A stretch of DNA of 64,000 bases. Source: Chrysogorgia sp. JL179-B06. Taxonomy: Eukaryota; Cnidaria; Anthozoa; Scleralcyonacea; Chrysogorgiidae. Below the pieces are notes generated by a model that saw only the letters and a list, made by a program, of their open reading frames with translations, did not search any database and was not told where the DNA came from. A program made the position numbers and the translations under genes. Shown here piece by piece: positions 11,554 to 22,194 of this stretch. The DNA is taken from positions 372,001-436,000 of the forward strand of contig JAYKKM010000507.1 of the NCBI GenBank assembly GCA_035772405.1. Reading direction: 5' to 3'. Positions within the stretch are counted from its first letter, which is position 1; each line of letters starts with the position of its first letter.

Positions 11554-12510
11554 ATGGCTCCTTTTGGGAAAAATGTCCAGAGCGATCTAGTCTGCCTCCA
11601 AAACGCGATAAAGCAAAACAACAAGGATGTATGCCATAAGCTTGAACAATGTTATCGCTATTTCATGCGAAGCCGATCGTGTGCATCTCTACCGAATTAC
11701 GGCAACCCGAATACCCGACGAATAGACACTGTTGCTTCGATGTTGGTTCCGAAAGATATTCCCGACAGAGAACGGATACCCATACGAGTATCAGCAGATG
11801 GAAACTGCCTGTATAATTCTGGGTCTGTTTTCCTCACTGGTGACGAGAGTCTCAGTACCACGCTACGTCTGTTAACAGCATCAGAATTGTTTTTACATTC
11901 ACATTTTTATGCAAATCATCCAAGGTGAGCAAGACAAGTTTATCTTTCTCTTTCTAGAATGCAAACTATACAGCCTACTATTAGGTAGGCTGAGTAGAAA
12001 AAAGACAAAACCGGTTTACGGTATTGTCTTTTCAGTGATACGGGCTGATGCAAGCTGTTCCCCATGAGCCTACATAAAATTTATTTTGGGCACTTTCCTC
12101 TGATTCTTTCTGATATCTTTATCTACCGATACAAAAGACGCTAGAGATCGAGCTGCCACAATCAAAATGGAAGCCATGGAAACCTGCAATTTGGGGAAGT
12201 GGGCTGCTCTTTTGCAAGTTATGGCATTGTCGTCGGTCCTTAAGCGCACAGTCTATTCAGTTTTTCCCAACTATTCTCGTGGAATTCGCCCTCTTTTTCA
12301 TGGCCCGATTTTTCCTCGTGATATGCACCAACCCCAACCATGCGACACTTTTTATGTCATGTGGACAAGATGTGGCGGTTTTAACAATAGTAATGGAGCA
12401 ATGTTTCGACCAAATCACTTCGTCCCTTTGTTAAAATCAGATTTCAACCTTAAAGATGTGCAGGATTTCCCCCCTCTGCTACCAACAATTAACTCTGAAT
12501 CGTTATGCAA
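11554..12510 (+). CDS. OTU-like cysteine protease domain gene, two exons
   Basis: Exon 1 (11554-11924) ends at GTGAGC and encodes VSADGNCLYNSGSVFLTGDE. The ADGNC motif is the catalytic-Cys box of OTU deubiquitinases and is followed by a helix with LRLLTASELF. Exon 2, from about 12145 (the in-phase acceptor), reads KWAALLQVMALSSVLKRTVYS and ends the fold with FRPNHFVPL, the expected catalytic-His strand. The family cleaves ubiquitin chains. The phases of the two exons agree with the proposed junction. After about 12505 the frame loses coding character at an A7 run (12506-12512) and a Ser-rich linker continues in another frame. The domain call rests on both catalytic motifs; fusion to the downstream chromodomain is inference. 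Confidence 0.75.
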
Positions 12511-13071
12511 AAAAAGCTTTGCAATTCATCAAATTCGTCAGGCAGTGGCCCGTCAACGTCAAATGAAAAAAAAAATTCTTACTGTACGAATAGTCTACCA
12601 TTATCGCCATCAAAAACAAAAAGCAAACGCCCTGTATCATTTTCAAATATCAGTCACTCATCTGCATGCGAGAAAATGAATAAACATGCCAAGAAAGAAC
12701 CATCTGGTCGCAACTTTACACAGAAGTCCTCGTCATTACAAGAGCTCCCTACAACATCATGCAGTAGCACAACAACTCCTGTAAAGTGTAGTCCCACGTA
12801 CAAATCAGGTCCAAACAAGAACAAAACAAAACAACACGATGCAACGGAAAAGAAAACAAACGACAACAAAAACGATAATAAATCAACAAAGACATTTATT
12901 CATTCTTCCGTAAATCGTAATGAGTTGGTATTTCCTTTTCTGTCGAAGACCCATGGCCAGAAATCTCGGACATTTGAGCCCGTACAAAAGCAGCGGTATT
13001 CCATCATAATTTTGAATAATTATTTAAAAAAACAAGATGGCTACCAGAGGAGTGCCAACCACAAAGCGTAG
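12505..13071 (+). CDS. Ser/Lys/Asn-rich linker frame between OTU and chromodomain
   Basis: The frame here is low-complexity Ser/Thr/Lys/Asn-rich sequence with YKSGPNKNKTKQ and no globular domain. It overlaps the end of the OTU frame at one poly-A run (12506-12512) and the start of the chromodomain frame at another (13026-13032). The simplest reading is one long protein, OTU then linker then chromodomain, with single-base changes in the two A runs. These could be real mutations or sequence errors. A similar stretch with YKSWPNKNKT occurs at 22110-22150, hinting at a related copy. The first in-frame ATG is probably not a real start. Confidence 0.5.
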   Translation: MQKKLCNSSNSSGSGPSTSNEKKNSYCTNSLPLSPSKTKSKRPVSFSNISHSSACEKMNKHAKKEPSGRNFTQKSSSLQELPTTSCSSTTTPVKCSPTYKSGPNKNKTKQHDATEKKTNDNKNDNKSTKTFIHSSVNRNELVFPFLSKTHGQKSRTFEPVQKQRYSIIILNNYLKKQDGYQRSANHKA

Positions 13072-14132
13072 TTCTAGTCTGTCGGTTAGTTATAGGCAGT
13101 TAAATGCATTTTCATCAGTGACATTGTATGACACTGTACCAAAAAAACATGGACGATATTTTGAAGTTGAGAGGATAATCGTGCGGAGAAATATACCAAA
13201 CGTAAGTATGAAATAGTTCACAGAGTTTCAGTGTATTTTATAAATATACCAATTGGCAATTGGTCCAATTTTATATATATTCATACTGTAGTGTGATTAT
13301 CACTATAATTGTACTAATACATTTATTAGTCATATGCTTCAAGATCGCCTTAAATCGTTAAATTCATAGTTAAATAGATTTAATAAAGCGTGTAATATAA
13401 ATGGGATAATGCTGGCTTTTTATACTTCAACAGGGTCATGAATACCTTCTGAAATGGGAGGGATGGCCTTTTGATAGCTGTTCATGGGAGCCATCTGAAA
13501 ATTTGACCCATGATCTTTTGAGGTAAGACTTAATTCCTCGTTCAGTTTTCTGTTCTTATTAATGATTATGTTGACAAGTATACTGGCAGGTTGAGTATTA
13601 CATTTGAAAGTAACAAAAATGATACTTTATTAACTTTGAAGTTTAATACCTTTCTGCATACAAGCTTCAAAAGTTTGCATTTTTCTCATGTTATTTGCTT
13701 GGTAGGAGCTATGAGAGACCACCGAAACCTGCCTGCTTAAGGATTGAAATTGCAAGCCGAGATTTCCAAACTGGCATTCAAACAAGCCTAAAAGGCAGGT
13801 CTGTGGCGAAAATGTACATCAATATGGAGTTAGATGTTTGGCGTTACATTACAGCCAATAAGGGTACTCCATCAAATCACAAGGGCCATACCATGTATGA
13901 GAAAGAAGATTTTAATCTATTTGAGACTTTGCCTGGTGATTGGTATTACCATCTGAATCAACACGGGGAAGGCACAGCAATCGATTTCCCAATGAAGGCA
14001 AGATCCTTGGTGTCATGGAGTTCATCTCGTTACTCGGTAACAAATGGAAAATTGCAATTGGCACCGAGGATGCCAATTGAAAAAATCTCCTTAGAATTTG
14101 CAAGGAGAGCATGTGACATTAATACCGTATGA
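13037..14132 (+). CDS. Chromodomain protein, three exons
   Basis: Exons at 13037-13201, 13434-13522 and 13706-14132 join with correct phases at GTAAGT, CAG, GTAAGA and TAG borders. The first encodes GRYFEVERIIVRR and the second EYLLKWEGW followed by SWEP. This gives the classic chromodomain order (aromatic strand, KWxGW, WEP), with the aromatic-cage positions present, so binding to a methyl-lysine histone tail is likely. The third exon adds about 140 residues of unknown fold, ending DINTV and a stop at 14130-14132. Transposases and integrases often carry chromodomains that steer insertion, which fits the mobile-element setting. It probably continues from the OTU frame upstream. It converges on the minus-strand transposase-like gene, with 217 bp between the stops. 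Confidence 0.8.
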
Positions 14133-14349
14133 ATTAAATAAATGTGGTTATAGCTGTAGCTACATTTGATATTTTTAATAACAGTGGGAATTTCATTGAG
14201 ATAGTGTGTGGCTGCATAATGAATAGTATATAAAGTTTGTAAAAAGTATAGAGGCTGTATATAAAAGGTTGTCAACTTAATTTGTATTTCTGTGCATTTT
14301 ATCTAGTTTATTTACATATTTTACAAGAGAACTCTAATTGACATGGCTG

Positions 14350-17300
14350 TTATTGCAAAGCAATATGGTACATATCTAACAATCTTTTAATATTTCTCAC
14401 TCTTGTTTTGATACCTAAGTCCTTCAACCGTGATCTCAATATCTGTGGAGTAAGGGTAGAAATGTCTTCCAGGCCATCATCAACCTCTTCCTCTGTGCAA
14501 AGCCGAGGTCGCTTTCTACGAGTATCTCTAATATCCGTCTTCCAATACTCAGCCTTCTTGTGGTATGCTCTGGGTGTTCTTTGTAAGTTACTCAGTTTCC
14601 CAAGTCGCTCCTCAGCCATGAGTACATCCTTGGCAGCATCCCACTTGTTTGATTTTTCCAGATGGGTTCTGCGGCAATCGTCATTTAGCTTTTCAACACC
14701 TTATAGTAATGTTAAAAATTAGTTATGTACAGTATATTAACTATCTTACAGAAAAATCCAATTTGAATTTGTTCTTCCTATTGGAATTCCATTTGAATCC
14801 TGTTGGAAATTGACCCAATTTCCAATTGGATTAACAAATTCCAATTTTTTTTGTAAGGGCATGTAAAAATTTTCACTGGGCCAAGCATATTAGGTTAGAT
14901 AACCATGGTGCCCAGAGGTGCAAGCCCATTTAACGGGAAAGAGCTTGGAAATCATTCTATTTTAAAAACTATATATTCACCTTGTCCAGAGAAGTGTCGA
15001 ATTCCACTGTGTATCTTCATGAAGTGGGGACATGGTATACCATAGCATGGATGTATGGTGTAATATTTCCTTGTCCATACCCTTCTAGTGCTGGACCTAG
15101 TGACAAGAATAGTGTCACCCAAGCATTGGCCTAAACAAAAAGTGAGTTATGTTGTAATATACAGTATATCAAACCTTCTCAGCAAGTACTGTATGGTGTC
15201 TGTTACAGAATCAGTTAATTTCCTGTACCTTGGCAAAATAGGTATCAATGTCTGCATCCGTAGGCATTGCTTTCATGTTAATGAAATCTTTGTAGATATG
15301 ATTGAAATCCTGTTGGATAATTAAAACAAATTATACTTTCCTTAGTGCAATGACATTTTATTTGGGTCTCAAAAGTGAGGGGAAGTTCATCTTGGGAGGG
15401 AGGGTATTCTCTCCCTGGAACATTTTTAAATCTAAACTGGTCCCTGTATTTTGGTGGATATTTTTCATAATTTTGAATATTATAAAGTGAAATATACATT
15501 ACACAAGAGTGAGAGAAAACTGAATATGTTTAACTTTGTATTCATATATGGAAACTTCCCCCTATGGAAACTTCCTATACCTCTGCTGTCTTACTAGATA
15601 GCATAATATATACATTGCTTAAATAAAACCCATCATATTTTCAAATAGAATATTGTAATACTTCACCTCCCAAAGCTTAATAACAACAGCACTTGTAGCA
15701 GGAGTGATTACACCATCTAGCTTTGATGGTAGTTTCTCAAGTAGAATTTTTTTGTCTGTGCCCATTAGACTGGTAAAATCATGGATACCACTTCCCCTGC
15801 CATCTGCATTTAGCTTTTCCCACACACTGAATGAGACTCCACAACTGCAAACGGCCTCCACAAGGTTGTCAAGGTGCGCGGTAGTTCGATCACATGGTGC
15901 CTTGTCAAGATTTTCCTTCATATCCCGGTTTATAGCCTCTGTCATCAAATTTTTAGTAAGCTTATCTGTTTAAAATGAAGAGGCAAGATCAATGTAAACA
16001 CATTGTACTGGATATTGGATATACCCTTACAAAAGAAATCCAATTGTAATTTGTTACTCCAATTGGAAATTGGGCCAATTCCCAATAGGATTCAATTTGA
16101 ATAACAATATAGGAATAACAAATTCCAATTGGAATTCCAATGCAAATTCCAATTGGATCTTATTAGTAAGGGCATATACCTGTATAGTTTGTTTCAATCA
16201 TACATGTACCTGTAATTCTCAGCATTAGGTGCAGCTCATCAAGAACAATGTTCTCCAGGGGTATCTTAAGCAAAGGCGGACGTTCACATGAGAACTCCTG
16301 CTTCATGCAACATTGTCTTATATCTTTCAATGTTCTGGCTAGATCAACCGTCCAGTAGAAATTCTGAGGCTTTGTCATATCATACCTAAAATAGTTGTGA
16401 CATTGAAAGAATCTATTAATATTATATATTGCACAGCTTGGCAGTTCATTGTCGAAATTTGAATTTTTTGTGGGGTGGAGACTGGAGAGGGGGTGGGGGG
16501 GGGGGGGTGGAGTATAAACACATTACAGGTAATACTTAAATATTCCTTACACATACCTTAGCGTCTTGTGGATTTTACACCAGATACAGGCATAGTCGGA
16601 TACTGCTCCTTTCATTCCCATGAGTAATAAAAGAAACTGCAGAAAAAAAAGAATTTTAGTTTCACCAAAAGCTCTATAGCGCTTATAAATATTCTCTTAC
16701 TGTACTGTATATGCACTTATATGCACTAGTCAATTGAAATCAAGGTAAAATACATTGTTTAACTGCTACTTATTATTTCCTGAGAAAAGTAGGGACAGGA
16801 AACCAAGGTGTAACATGCATTAGGGACCATCTCTGCATAGTCTGCACAGATTCGAAAGCCTGGATTTCAATTTACTAGTGCATTACACTTTTTACTATTG
16901 TCAAAAAATACCAAACTTTTTAATTAGAAAACAGTACCTTATAGTCTCCACCCAAGAATATTTCTATAGGCACTTCATTAGACTCATCCAGTTTTATCAC
17001 ACCAGCTTCCACAATCTGGTTAATATCCTTGAATATTTTGGAACATGATGATTGGAGGACTTCATAGCACTCTTTGCCCTTAATCACAGCAATGGTGTGA
17101 TTTCCTGAAATAATGAAAATGTGGAAATCTATACAAAATATATTGATGCATGAGAGAGTTGGGGCATGCTACCATCTTGCTTAAGAAATCAGCTCATTGT
17201 CTGTGGCATACTGTACATCAGCCAACTTGAAAAGAACTATGTAACACCTAGCAGGTACGAGGTTGTTATTAATAGCTGTTAATTGTAGCTCTGTAAACTG

Positions 17301-18876
17301 AGATGACCTGAAACTAGTTGTACTGCAGATTATTATTTTGTTGATTATAACCCATAATATAATTAATTAATTATGTATCAGCCTGTAAAACAATATTAAA
17401 TAAATAACCTTTGGAAGACATTGCAGCATCTCCATCATTCAAAATTGAGAATGAAATTATTATGAAGCCAGTGAGTCTTGTCATTTTGGCACCATCTCCA
17501 CTCAGCTTTATCTTGTACTTCGGGGGGTGACTGCGACCATTGTCTGTGCAGGTTTTTATCTGTTAAAAATTGAAACATATTTTAATTCATATGCAGTGGC
17601 CACACACAAACCATATACAAGTTGGCAAGTTCAGCGGCATATGCTTGTGGGCATGCAAGTGGGTCATTTTAAATTATTTTGAAAAGCAACACTTGAGACA
17701 ATGACCATGACTGAATGGACCAGGTATTCATTTTGAAATATATTCACATTTGTCCTGCAATCCTAGCAACCATGGCTTTTGCCAAACATGCATGTCTATT
17801 AGTGAAATACAATAAGTGATCTACTTACATGCTTTTGGATTTCACTCCGGAGTGCATCGTAGAGGTTCACCTGGGCACCTTCTATCTTTCCTGGTGTTCG
17901 TTCAACATGACAAAGCCTATTTAGTGAATCCTTGCATTGCTTTAGCAGATAAGATCGAGGTAACCCTTTGCCTGCTGGAATCATGGTGAGTTCATGGTAT
18001 GCAGCTTCGCCAATGCAAAACTTGTCCTGGATCAAAAGGACTTCTTTAACCTTTTGCTTCTCAACTTCTGAAAGATCTTTGTAACTTTTTTTCTGTGTGT
18101 GGTCTTCAAATGTTAAGGCATGGCTAGTTCCAGCATCATCAGACAGAGTTGCTGATTCCAACTTCAGTCCAAAGGTTTCAGCAAACCACAGGCTCCTTTC
18201 CATATGTGTCTTGAGCTCTTTAAGTTTACGACTTTGGTGTCTCTTCCCAACTTCAGATATGGCTTTACCAGTGTTCTTAAAATTGTCTGGGATTCCCATT
18301 TTCTCTATGTAATTTTTCATTTCTTCATTCTTGCTCAATAACTTCTCATAGTCATTCTGGACACCTTTCAGATGTTCTTCAGTTCCTCTCTTGCCATTAG
18401 TTATAGTTCCTATCTTTTCAGTTAACTCTCCGCATTGCTCTTTCAAATTATCATTTTCTTTGGATAAGGTGTCTGCATCTTCCTTTGCAATCTTTAGCTC
18501 TATTTCTACCTCAGATATTTGCATTACTTCATGGCGGTAAATTGAAATATTTCTGATTTTTGTACACAACTCATTTTTTTTACGGCCACTCAGCTTTCGG
18601 CATTTGCTCTTTATTTCTCCACAACATCTACGAAGGTGACCATTAACTCGTTCACAATCAACCTTTATCTTGATGCCATATTGCGATATGTAAGCATTCA
18701 ATATTTCCACATAGGAATACTCGATAAACTTGCCATTTTGCTTGAGGTCGTACCAGCTTCTCAAGCGCCCATATGGTATACCAACAGTAAAAGTTATGTC
18801 ATTTTCCTGAATCGTTGCATTATTTACACATTTTTCAGAAGACAAAGACACCTTTTGCTCGAATTTATGCAAATCA
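14350..18876 (-). CDS. Nine-exon transposase-like gene (unclassified DDE/D-type)
   Basis: Minus-strand exons, 5' to 3': 18876-17829, 17559-17409, 17104-16938, 16636-16557, 16385-16210, 15965-15667, 15309-15229, 15130-14981 and 14699-14350. All have GT/AG borders, and phases match throughout except that exon 8 lacks one base near 15023. Together they give about 830 residues: an N-terminal coiled coil, then [61 protein letters not shown] and a SAP-like C-terminus ([15 protein letters not shown]). The two GD motifs, the CxxC insert and the DEL helix look like an RNase-H-fold transposase with an acidic triad; this is inference, as I know of no named superfamily for it. The 5' end is cut by a LINE tail. 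A decayed homologue lies at 28.65-29.6 kb. Confidence 0.65.
14745..14859. mobile_element. Small MITE in intron 8 of the transposase-like gene
   Basis: A 115-bp insert starts with CTTACAGAAAAATCCAAT and ends in a mirrored ATTCCAAT...GTAAGGG. It is full of CCAATTGG-like palindromes and belongs to the same family as 16024-16172. It lies wholly within an intron, so the gene is not disrupted. Confidence 0.6.
16024..16172. mobile_element. Small MITE in intron 5, same family
   Basis: A 149-bp insert bounded by CCCTTAC and GTAAGGG, with internal repeats of CCAATTGGAATT type. The ends mirror each other over more than 20 bp. No clear target duplication can be read because the outermost base differs. 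Confidence 0.65.
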
Positions 18877-19010
18877 ATACAATACAATACAATACAATAA
18901 ACTTTATTTAAAGAGGGTAACACTAATTACAAAAATGTATTCTTCCTAATGGCCCTCTAATGGCCCTCTAATGCTTCGAGCGCTTTGAGAAGGTCAGACA
19001 TTGGATATAA
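18877..19010 (-). mobile_element. Probable LINE 3' tail interrupting the gene's 5' end
   Basis: On the plus strand TACAA units (18878-18898) precede AAACTTTATTTAAAGAGGG and a short tandem TAATGGCCCTC. On the minus strand this is a 3' UTR with an AATAAAG-like signal and a TTGTA tail. It replaces the expected upstream coding sequence of the transposase-like gene. Confidence 0.45.
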
Positions 19011-19049
19011 ATATTCATACTTCGAACAGGAGATAGGTTAGCATGCTAG

Positions 19050-20069
19050 TTGCGAGTTGCTAGTTGCGAGTTGCTAGTTGCGAGTTGTTATTTTTTTATA
19101 TATTTGAACCATGCACCCCGCACTCCAACGACACCCCACCAACCACCTCCGACCGATCGTCGATGGATACCGACGACCCTCCGACAGAACCCGACCGCTT
19201 CGAGATCTTCCGATCCGACCACCTCCCGACGACTTCCGACCAATTCCGAAGTCGTTCCGACGAAATCCGAAGTCGTTCCGAGGGATTCCGATGATGTTTC
19301 GACGGTTTCCGAAGTTGGCTCGACCTTTTACGAAGACGTCCCGACCTTCCACGACCTTACACCGGCTGTCTGGGAACCTCTCCAACAACCTCCGTCACCT
19401 TCACCAACCTACGAACCTTCCTACCGAGTGGACGAAGCCGACCCGCTGGAATAGGCTTTGGCCCATTGTGCCAGCATAATTTTTAGCATAATGGGAGCAA
19501 AAAAGCATAATTTCTAAAACGAGCACTGCTCGAGCATAATCCTAAAATTTTAGCACTTTTTTAAGCATAAAAGGTAATATTACTCATTTGGTAGTCTAGA
19601 AAGTCAGAAACTTGTTACAAGACCGCTTTCATAGTTTCACTTTCATTGTGGGCAGTAGTAGTGCAGACTGTGCACTGCAGTACACTGTACACCTGAACTG
19701 CCGAGCAAAAAGCCTGGGAACGAGCCACGAGGTTGTAAACACTACTGCCAAAATGGCGTCAAACATTTTTTGAGTTGTTGAATTTATGTAAGAATCTGTG
19801 AGAATATCGAGCATTTATGTGAGAATATCGAGCATAATTTGTGAATTCTAGCATAATTTTTAGCATAATTAGGCAAAATTGAGAGCAGTGCTATTAGCAT
19901 AATATGCCAATTTTTTTAGCACAATGGGCCAAAGCCTACGCTGGAAAGCTTCCTCAGTACCACTGACCCCGACCTCGACTCCACCTCGCCAAACATCGTC
20001 AACTCCTGTGGCAACCACCGTACGACACCCTCGTCGTATATACCACCAGACATCTATTCCCGGTGATCA
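19050..20069 (+). CDS. Pro/Ser/Thr-rich repeat protein, split by a MITE
   Basis: A frame from 19050 has repeated SEVVPT/SDDVPT-like units (NSEVVPTKSEVVPRDSDDVS) and then PPSPSPTYEPSYRVDEADPLE. It is cut at 19452 by the MITE. When the MITE and one 8-bp duplicate are ignored, the frame continues on the far side with SFLSTTDPDLDSTSPNIV to a stop at 20067-20069. The composition (GC-rich, Pro/Ser/Thr/Asp) differs strongly from its neighbours. I recognise no domain; it may be a disordered protein or a fortuitous frame in a GC-rich repeat. Frame continuity across the insertion is the main reason to believe it. Confidence 0.45.
19452..19938. mobile_element. hAT-type MITE with perfect 8-bp target duplication
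   Basis: This 487-bp insert starts TAGGCTTTGGCCCATTGTGC and ends with the mirrored GCACAATGGGCCAAAGCCTA. Internal AGCATAATTTTTAGCATAAT repeats also mirror each other. It is flanked by identical CGCTGGAA at 19444-19451 and 19939-19946. An 8-bp duplication and T/CAGG-like ends fit the hAT superfamily. It carries no transposase. Confidence 0.9.
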
Positions 20070-20790
20070 TGACACACCCGCGCACCCCTGCCACCGCTCC
20101 TCGGGCCTAGAACAATCGTGAGCGACTACTCCACTGATTTATATGAATTCCAAGTAACCAACAATACAAAACGTTATTTTGAAGACAATTTTGGTGTATT
20201 TGTCCAAATTTAATTTGTGATAACAGCAACTGCGCGCTTCGCTATTGTTGATATTAGGGCGACGTCAAAGCTTGTTTTATGATATCCAAAACGCTTTAGA
20301 TTTCCAGAGAGTACTCTTAAATTTAGGTTTTCGGGTGGGGGTTAATTTGATGTTCGTAAAACCTCGTTACTTTCAGTGCATATGAAGTGAATTTTTTAAG
20401 ATTGTTTAGAAAGAAGAATAAAAATAACTAAGAATGGCTTTTATGTCACGCCAACGTCGTACCCAGGTTCCTTTCTCGGCTCCTCTCTCCTTTGTACGAA
20501 GTTGATATCTTATCCCGTACTTGAGTTATTACCCTTATTTATTACCTTTATGTAATATGAGCCTCGATTTGAGCTATGTGTACGCTATATAAATGTGGGT
20601 GCGAAAGAAAACCAAGCATTGCATGATAGTTCTTTTGTGGTTGCTATGGTAATTCTTTAAAATAAATCTTTATTTTCAATCACATATAAAGAAAGCTGTT
20701 GTTATTTTTCGAGGTTACTGTCTTATACATACATATATTTTATTAAATCAGTCGGCCACGAAACAGCGAAACGAAACAGCTATTTTTTTG

Positions 20791-21120
20791 TTATCTCAAA
20801 AACGCGGAGTTGGGAAGTGATACAGCGAGGTCGTGGAAGGTCAGGACGTATTCGTGGAAGGTCGGGCCAACTTCGGAAGTGCTCGGCCCATCTTCGGAAA
20901 CCGTCGGAACATCATCGGAAGTTGTCGGAACAACTTCGGAATCCGTCGGAACGACTTCGGAAGTTGTCGGAGCAACGTCGGGAGGTGGTCGGAAGGTCTT
21001 CGTAAGGCGATCTCGAAGCGGTCGGGATCCGCCGTCGGGTCGTCGGTATCCATCGACGATCGGTCGGAGGTGGTTGGTGGGGTGTCGTTGGTAGTGCGGG
21101 CGCGTAATGGACTGGGACAT
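20791..21120 (-). CDS. Pro/Ser/Thr-rich repeat frame, inverted second copy
   Basis: The minus-strand frame has units such as SEVVPTDSEVVPTTSDDVPT and EVGPTFHEYV, matching the plus-strand frame at 19.1-19.4 kb. The upstream part matches HPTNHLRPIVDGYRRP in another frame of the left arm. It ends at 20791 in unrelated sequence. Real protein status is uncertain. Confidence 0.35.
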   Translation of the reverse strand: MSQSITRPHYQRHPTNHLRPIVDGYRRPDGGSRPLRDRLTKTFRPPPDVAPTTSEVVPTDSEVVPTTSDDVPTVSEDGPSTSEVGPTFHEYVLTFHDLAVSLPNSAFLR

Positions 21121-21529
21121 AGGCTAAGTCCTCAGTGCATGGTCCAAATATATAAAAAAATAACAACTCGCAACTCGCAACTCGCAACTTGCAACTCGCA
21201 AGATACCTTTACTGTTCGAACAGTGCTTCGAATTTCCCGGTCATTCCCGCCTTCATTGAACCGGAAGTGGAAGTCAAACGTTGTTTTTTTGTCCAACCCT
21301 AATGCCTAGGCCCCAAAAATTTGCACTGTTTGAAGGCCTGGTTTCTGAGCTTTATTTTGATATGAAATATGGCCGAACTTCTCGAAGATTTCTTGCAAAG
21401 AAATGGAGTTGTTTCTGTGGAAATTTGGTTTCACTTTAACTTTATCAACATGAAACGTTTAATGTTACAGCTTCCAAATTTCATGTTTTTTATCACCAAA
21501 ATGGAAGCTGTATATCAACCTGAATATCC

Positions 21530-21733
21530 TTGAAAATTTGTGAAGATGTGCTTGAACATATGTTGTTTATGAAAAGAACCCTGCAAACTTTCGCCGAAGA
21601 ACAAGAGAACCTAAACAACGACGTGAAACTATGCTATTTGGGGAAATTTCACAAAATCATATGGTTCGGAGTAGACAAAGCATTGCTGAAACTTCTTCAA
21701 AAATGGAAGCTGTTTAAGGTACGACAAGAATAA
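21530..21733 (+). CDS. Small unknown frame
   Basis: This 67-residue frame is Leu/Lys-rich and helical (EDVLEHMLFMKRTLQTFAEE), possibly the end of a larger broken gene starting near 21370. No family is recognised. Confidence 0.25.
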   Translation: MKICEDVLEHMLFMKRTLQTFAEEQENLNNDVKLCYLGKFHKIIWFGVDKALLKLLQKWKLFKVRQE

Positions 21734-21842
21734 AAAAATCGTGGCCTAGCATTGCGAAGGTGTTTGGCGAGTTATATTGCACCCTGCAATTGCGATATAT
21801 ACGATAGGAACTGCTTTAATGTCAATTATATCTTAAACTCCT

Positions 21843-22190
21843 ATGTATTTCCTAACAGTGGCGCCATCTTTGTTTATATATTATTCGGGCATGCTCAGTA
21901 ACGATGTCCGAGATTTCTGGCCATGTCTTTCCGGAAAAACAAATAAAACTGAACGTTATGCCTTTGGAGTTCAAAATGTTTCAAGAAAACAAGATGGGTC
22001 TTCTGGTCCAACCAATACAAACAAGTCGTCGCCATTAACAGGACATCAATGCCCTCCAACTTTATCAAAGAGCAGCACCCAGACTACTGGAAATTATATT
22101 TTCGAGATGTACAAATCATGGCCTAACAAGAACAAAACAGCAGAGCACATAACGAAAAGAAAAGCACAAAAAAAACTAAAACCATGTTGA
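21843..22190 (+). pseudogene. Fragment resembling the OTU-chromodomain linker
   Basis: The frame contains SSGPTNTNKSSP and YKSWPNKNKTAEH, close to the 12.5-12.9 kb linker's GPSTSNEKK and YKSGPNKNKTKQH, and is similarly Ser/Thr/Lys-rich. It is cut at about 22190 by a LINE piece. This suggests a second, mostly lost copy of the OTU-chromodomain gene. Confidence 0.4.
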
Positions 22191-22194
22191 TGTG

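Larger units (their letters stand above)
19046..21200. repeat. Inverted pair of a Pro/Ser/Thr-coding repeat with TTGCGAG arrays
   Basis: The left arm (19046-19365) and right arm (20815-21200) are inverted copies. Each has outer tandem TTGCGAG-type heptamers, then a T-run with TATATATTT, then the same GC-rich coding-like segment. The right arm has an additional segment of about 35 bp. The interior holds a hAT-type MITE and about 850 bp of AT-rich DNA ending near an AATAAA at 20660. This could be one long-TIR element or two opposite insertions of the same family. Confidence 0.7.

Noticed and set aside
16493..16508. G-run as a possible G-quadruplex regulatory site
   Set aside because: It is a simple run inside an intron with nothing to suggest function.
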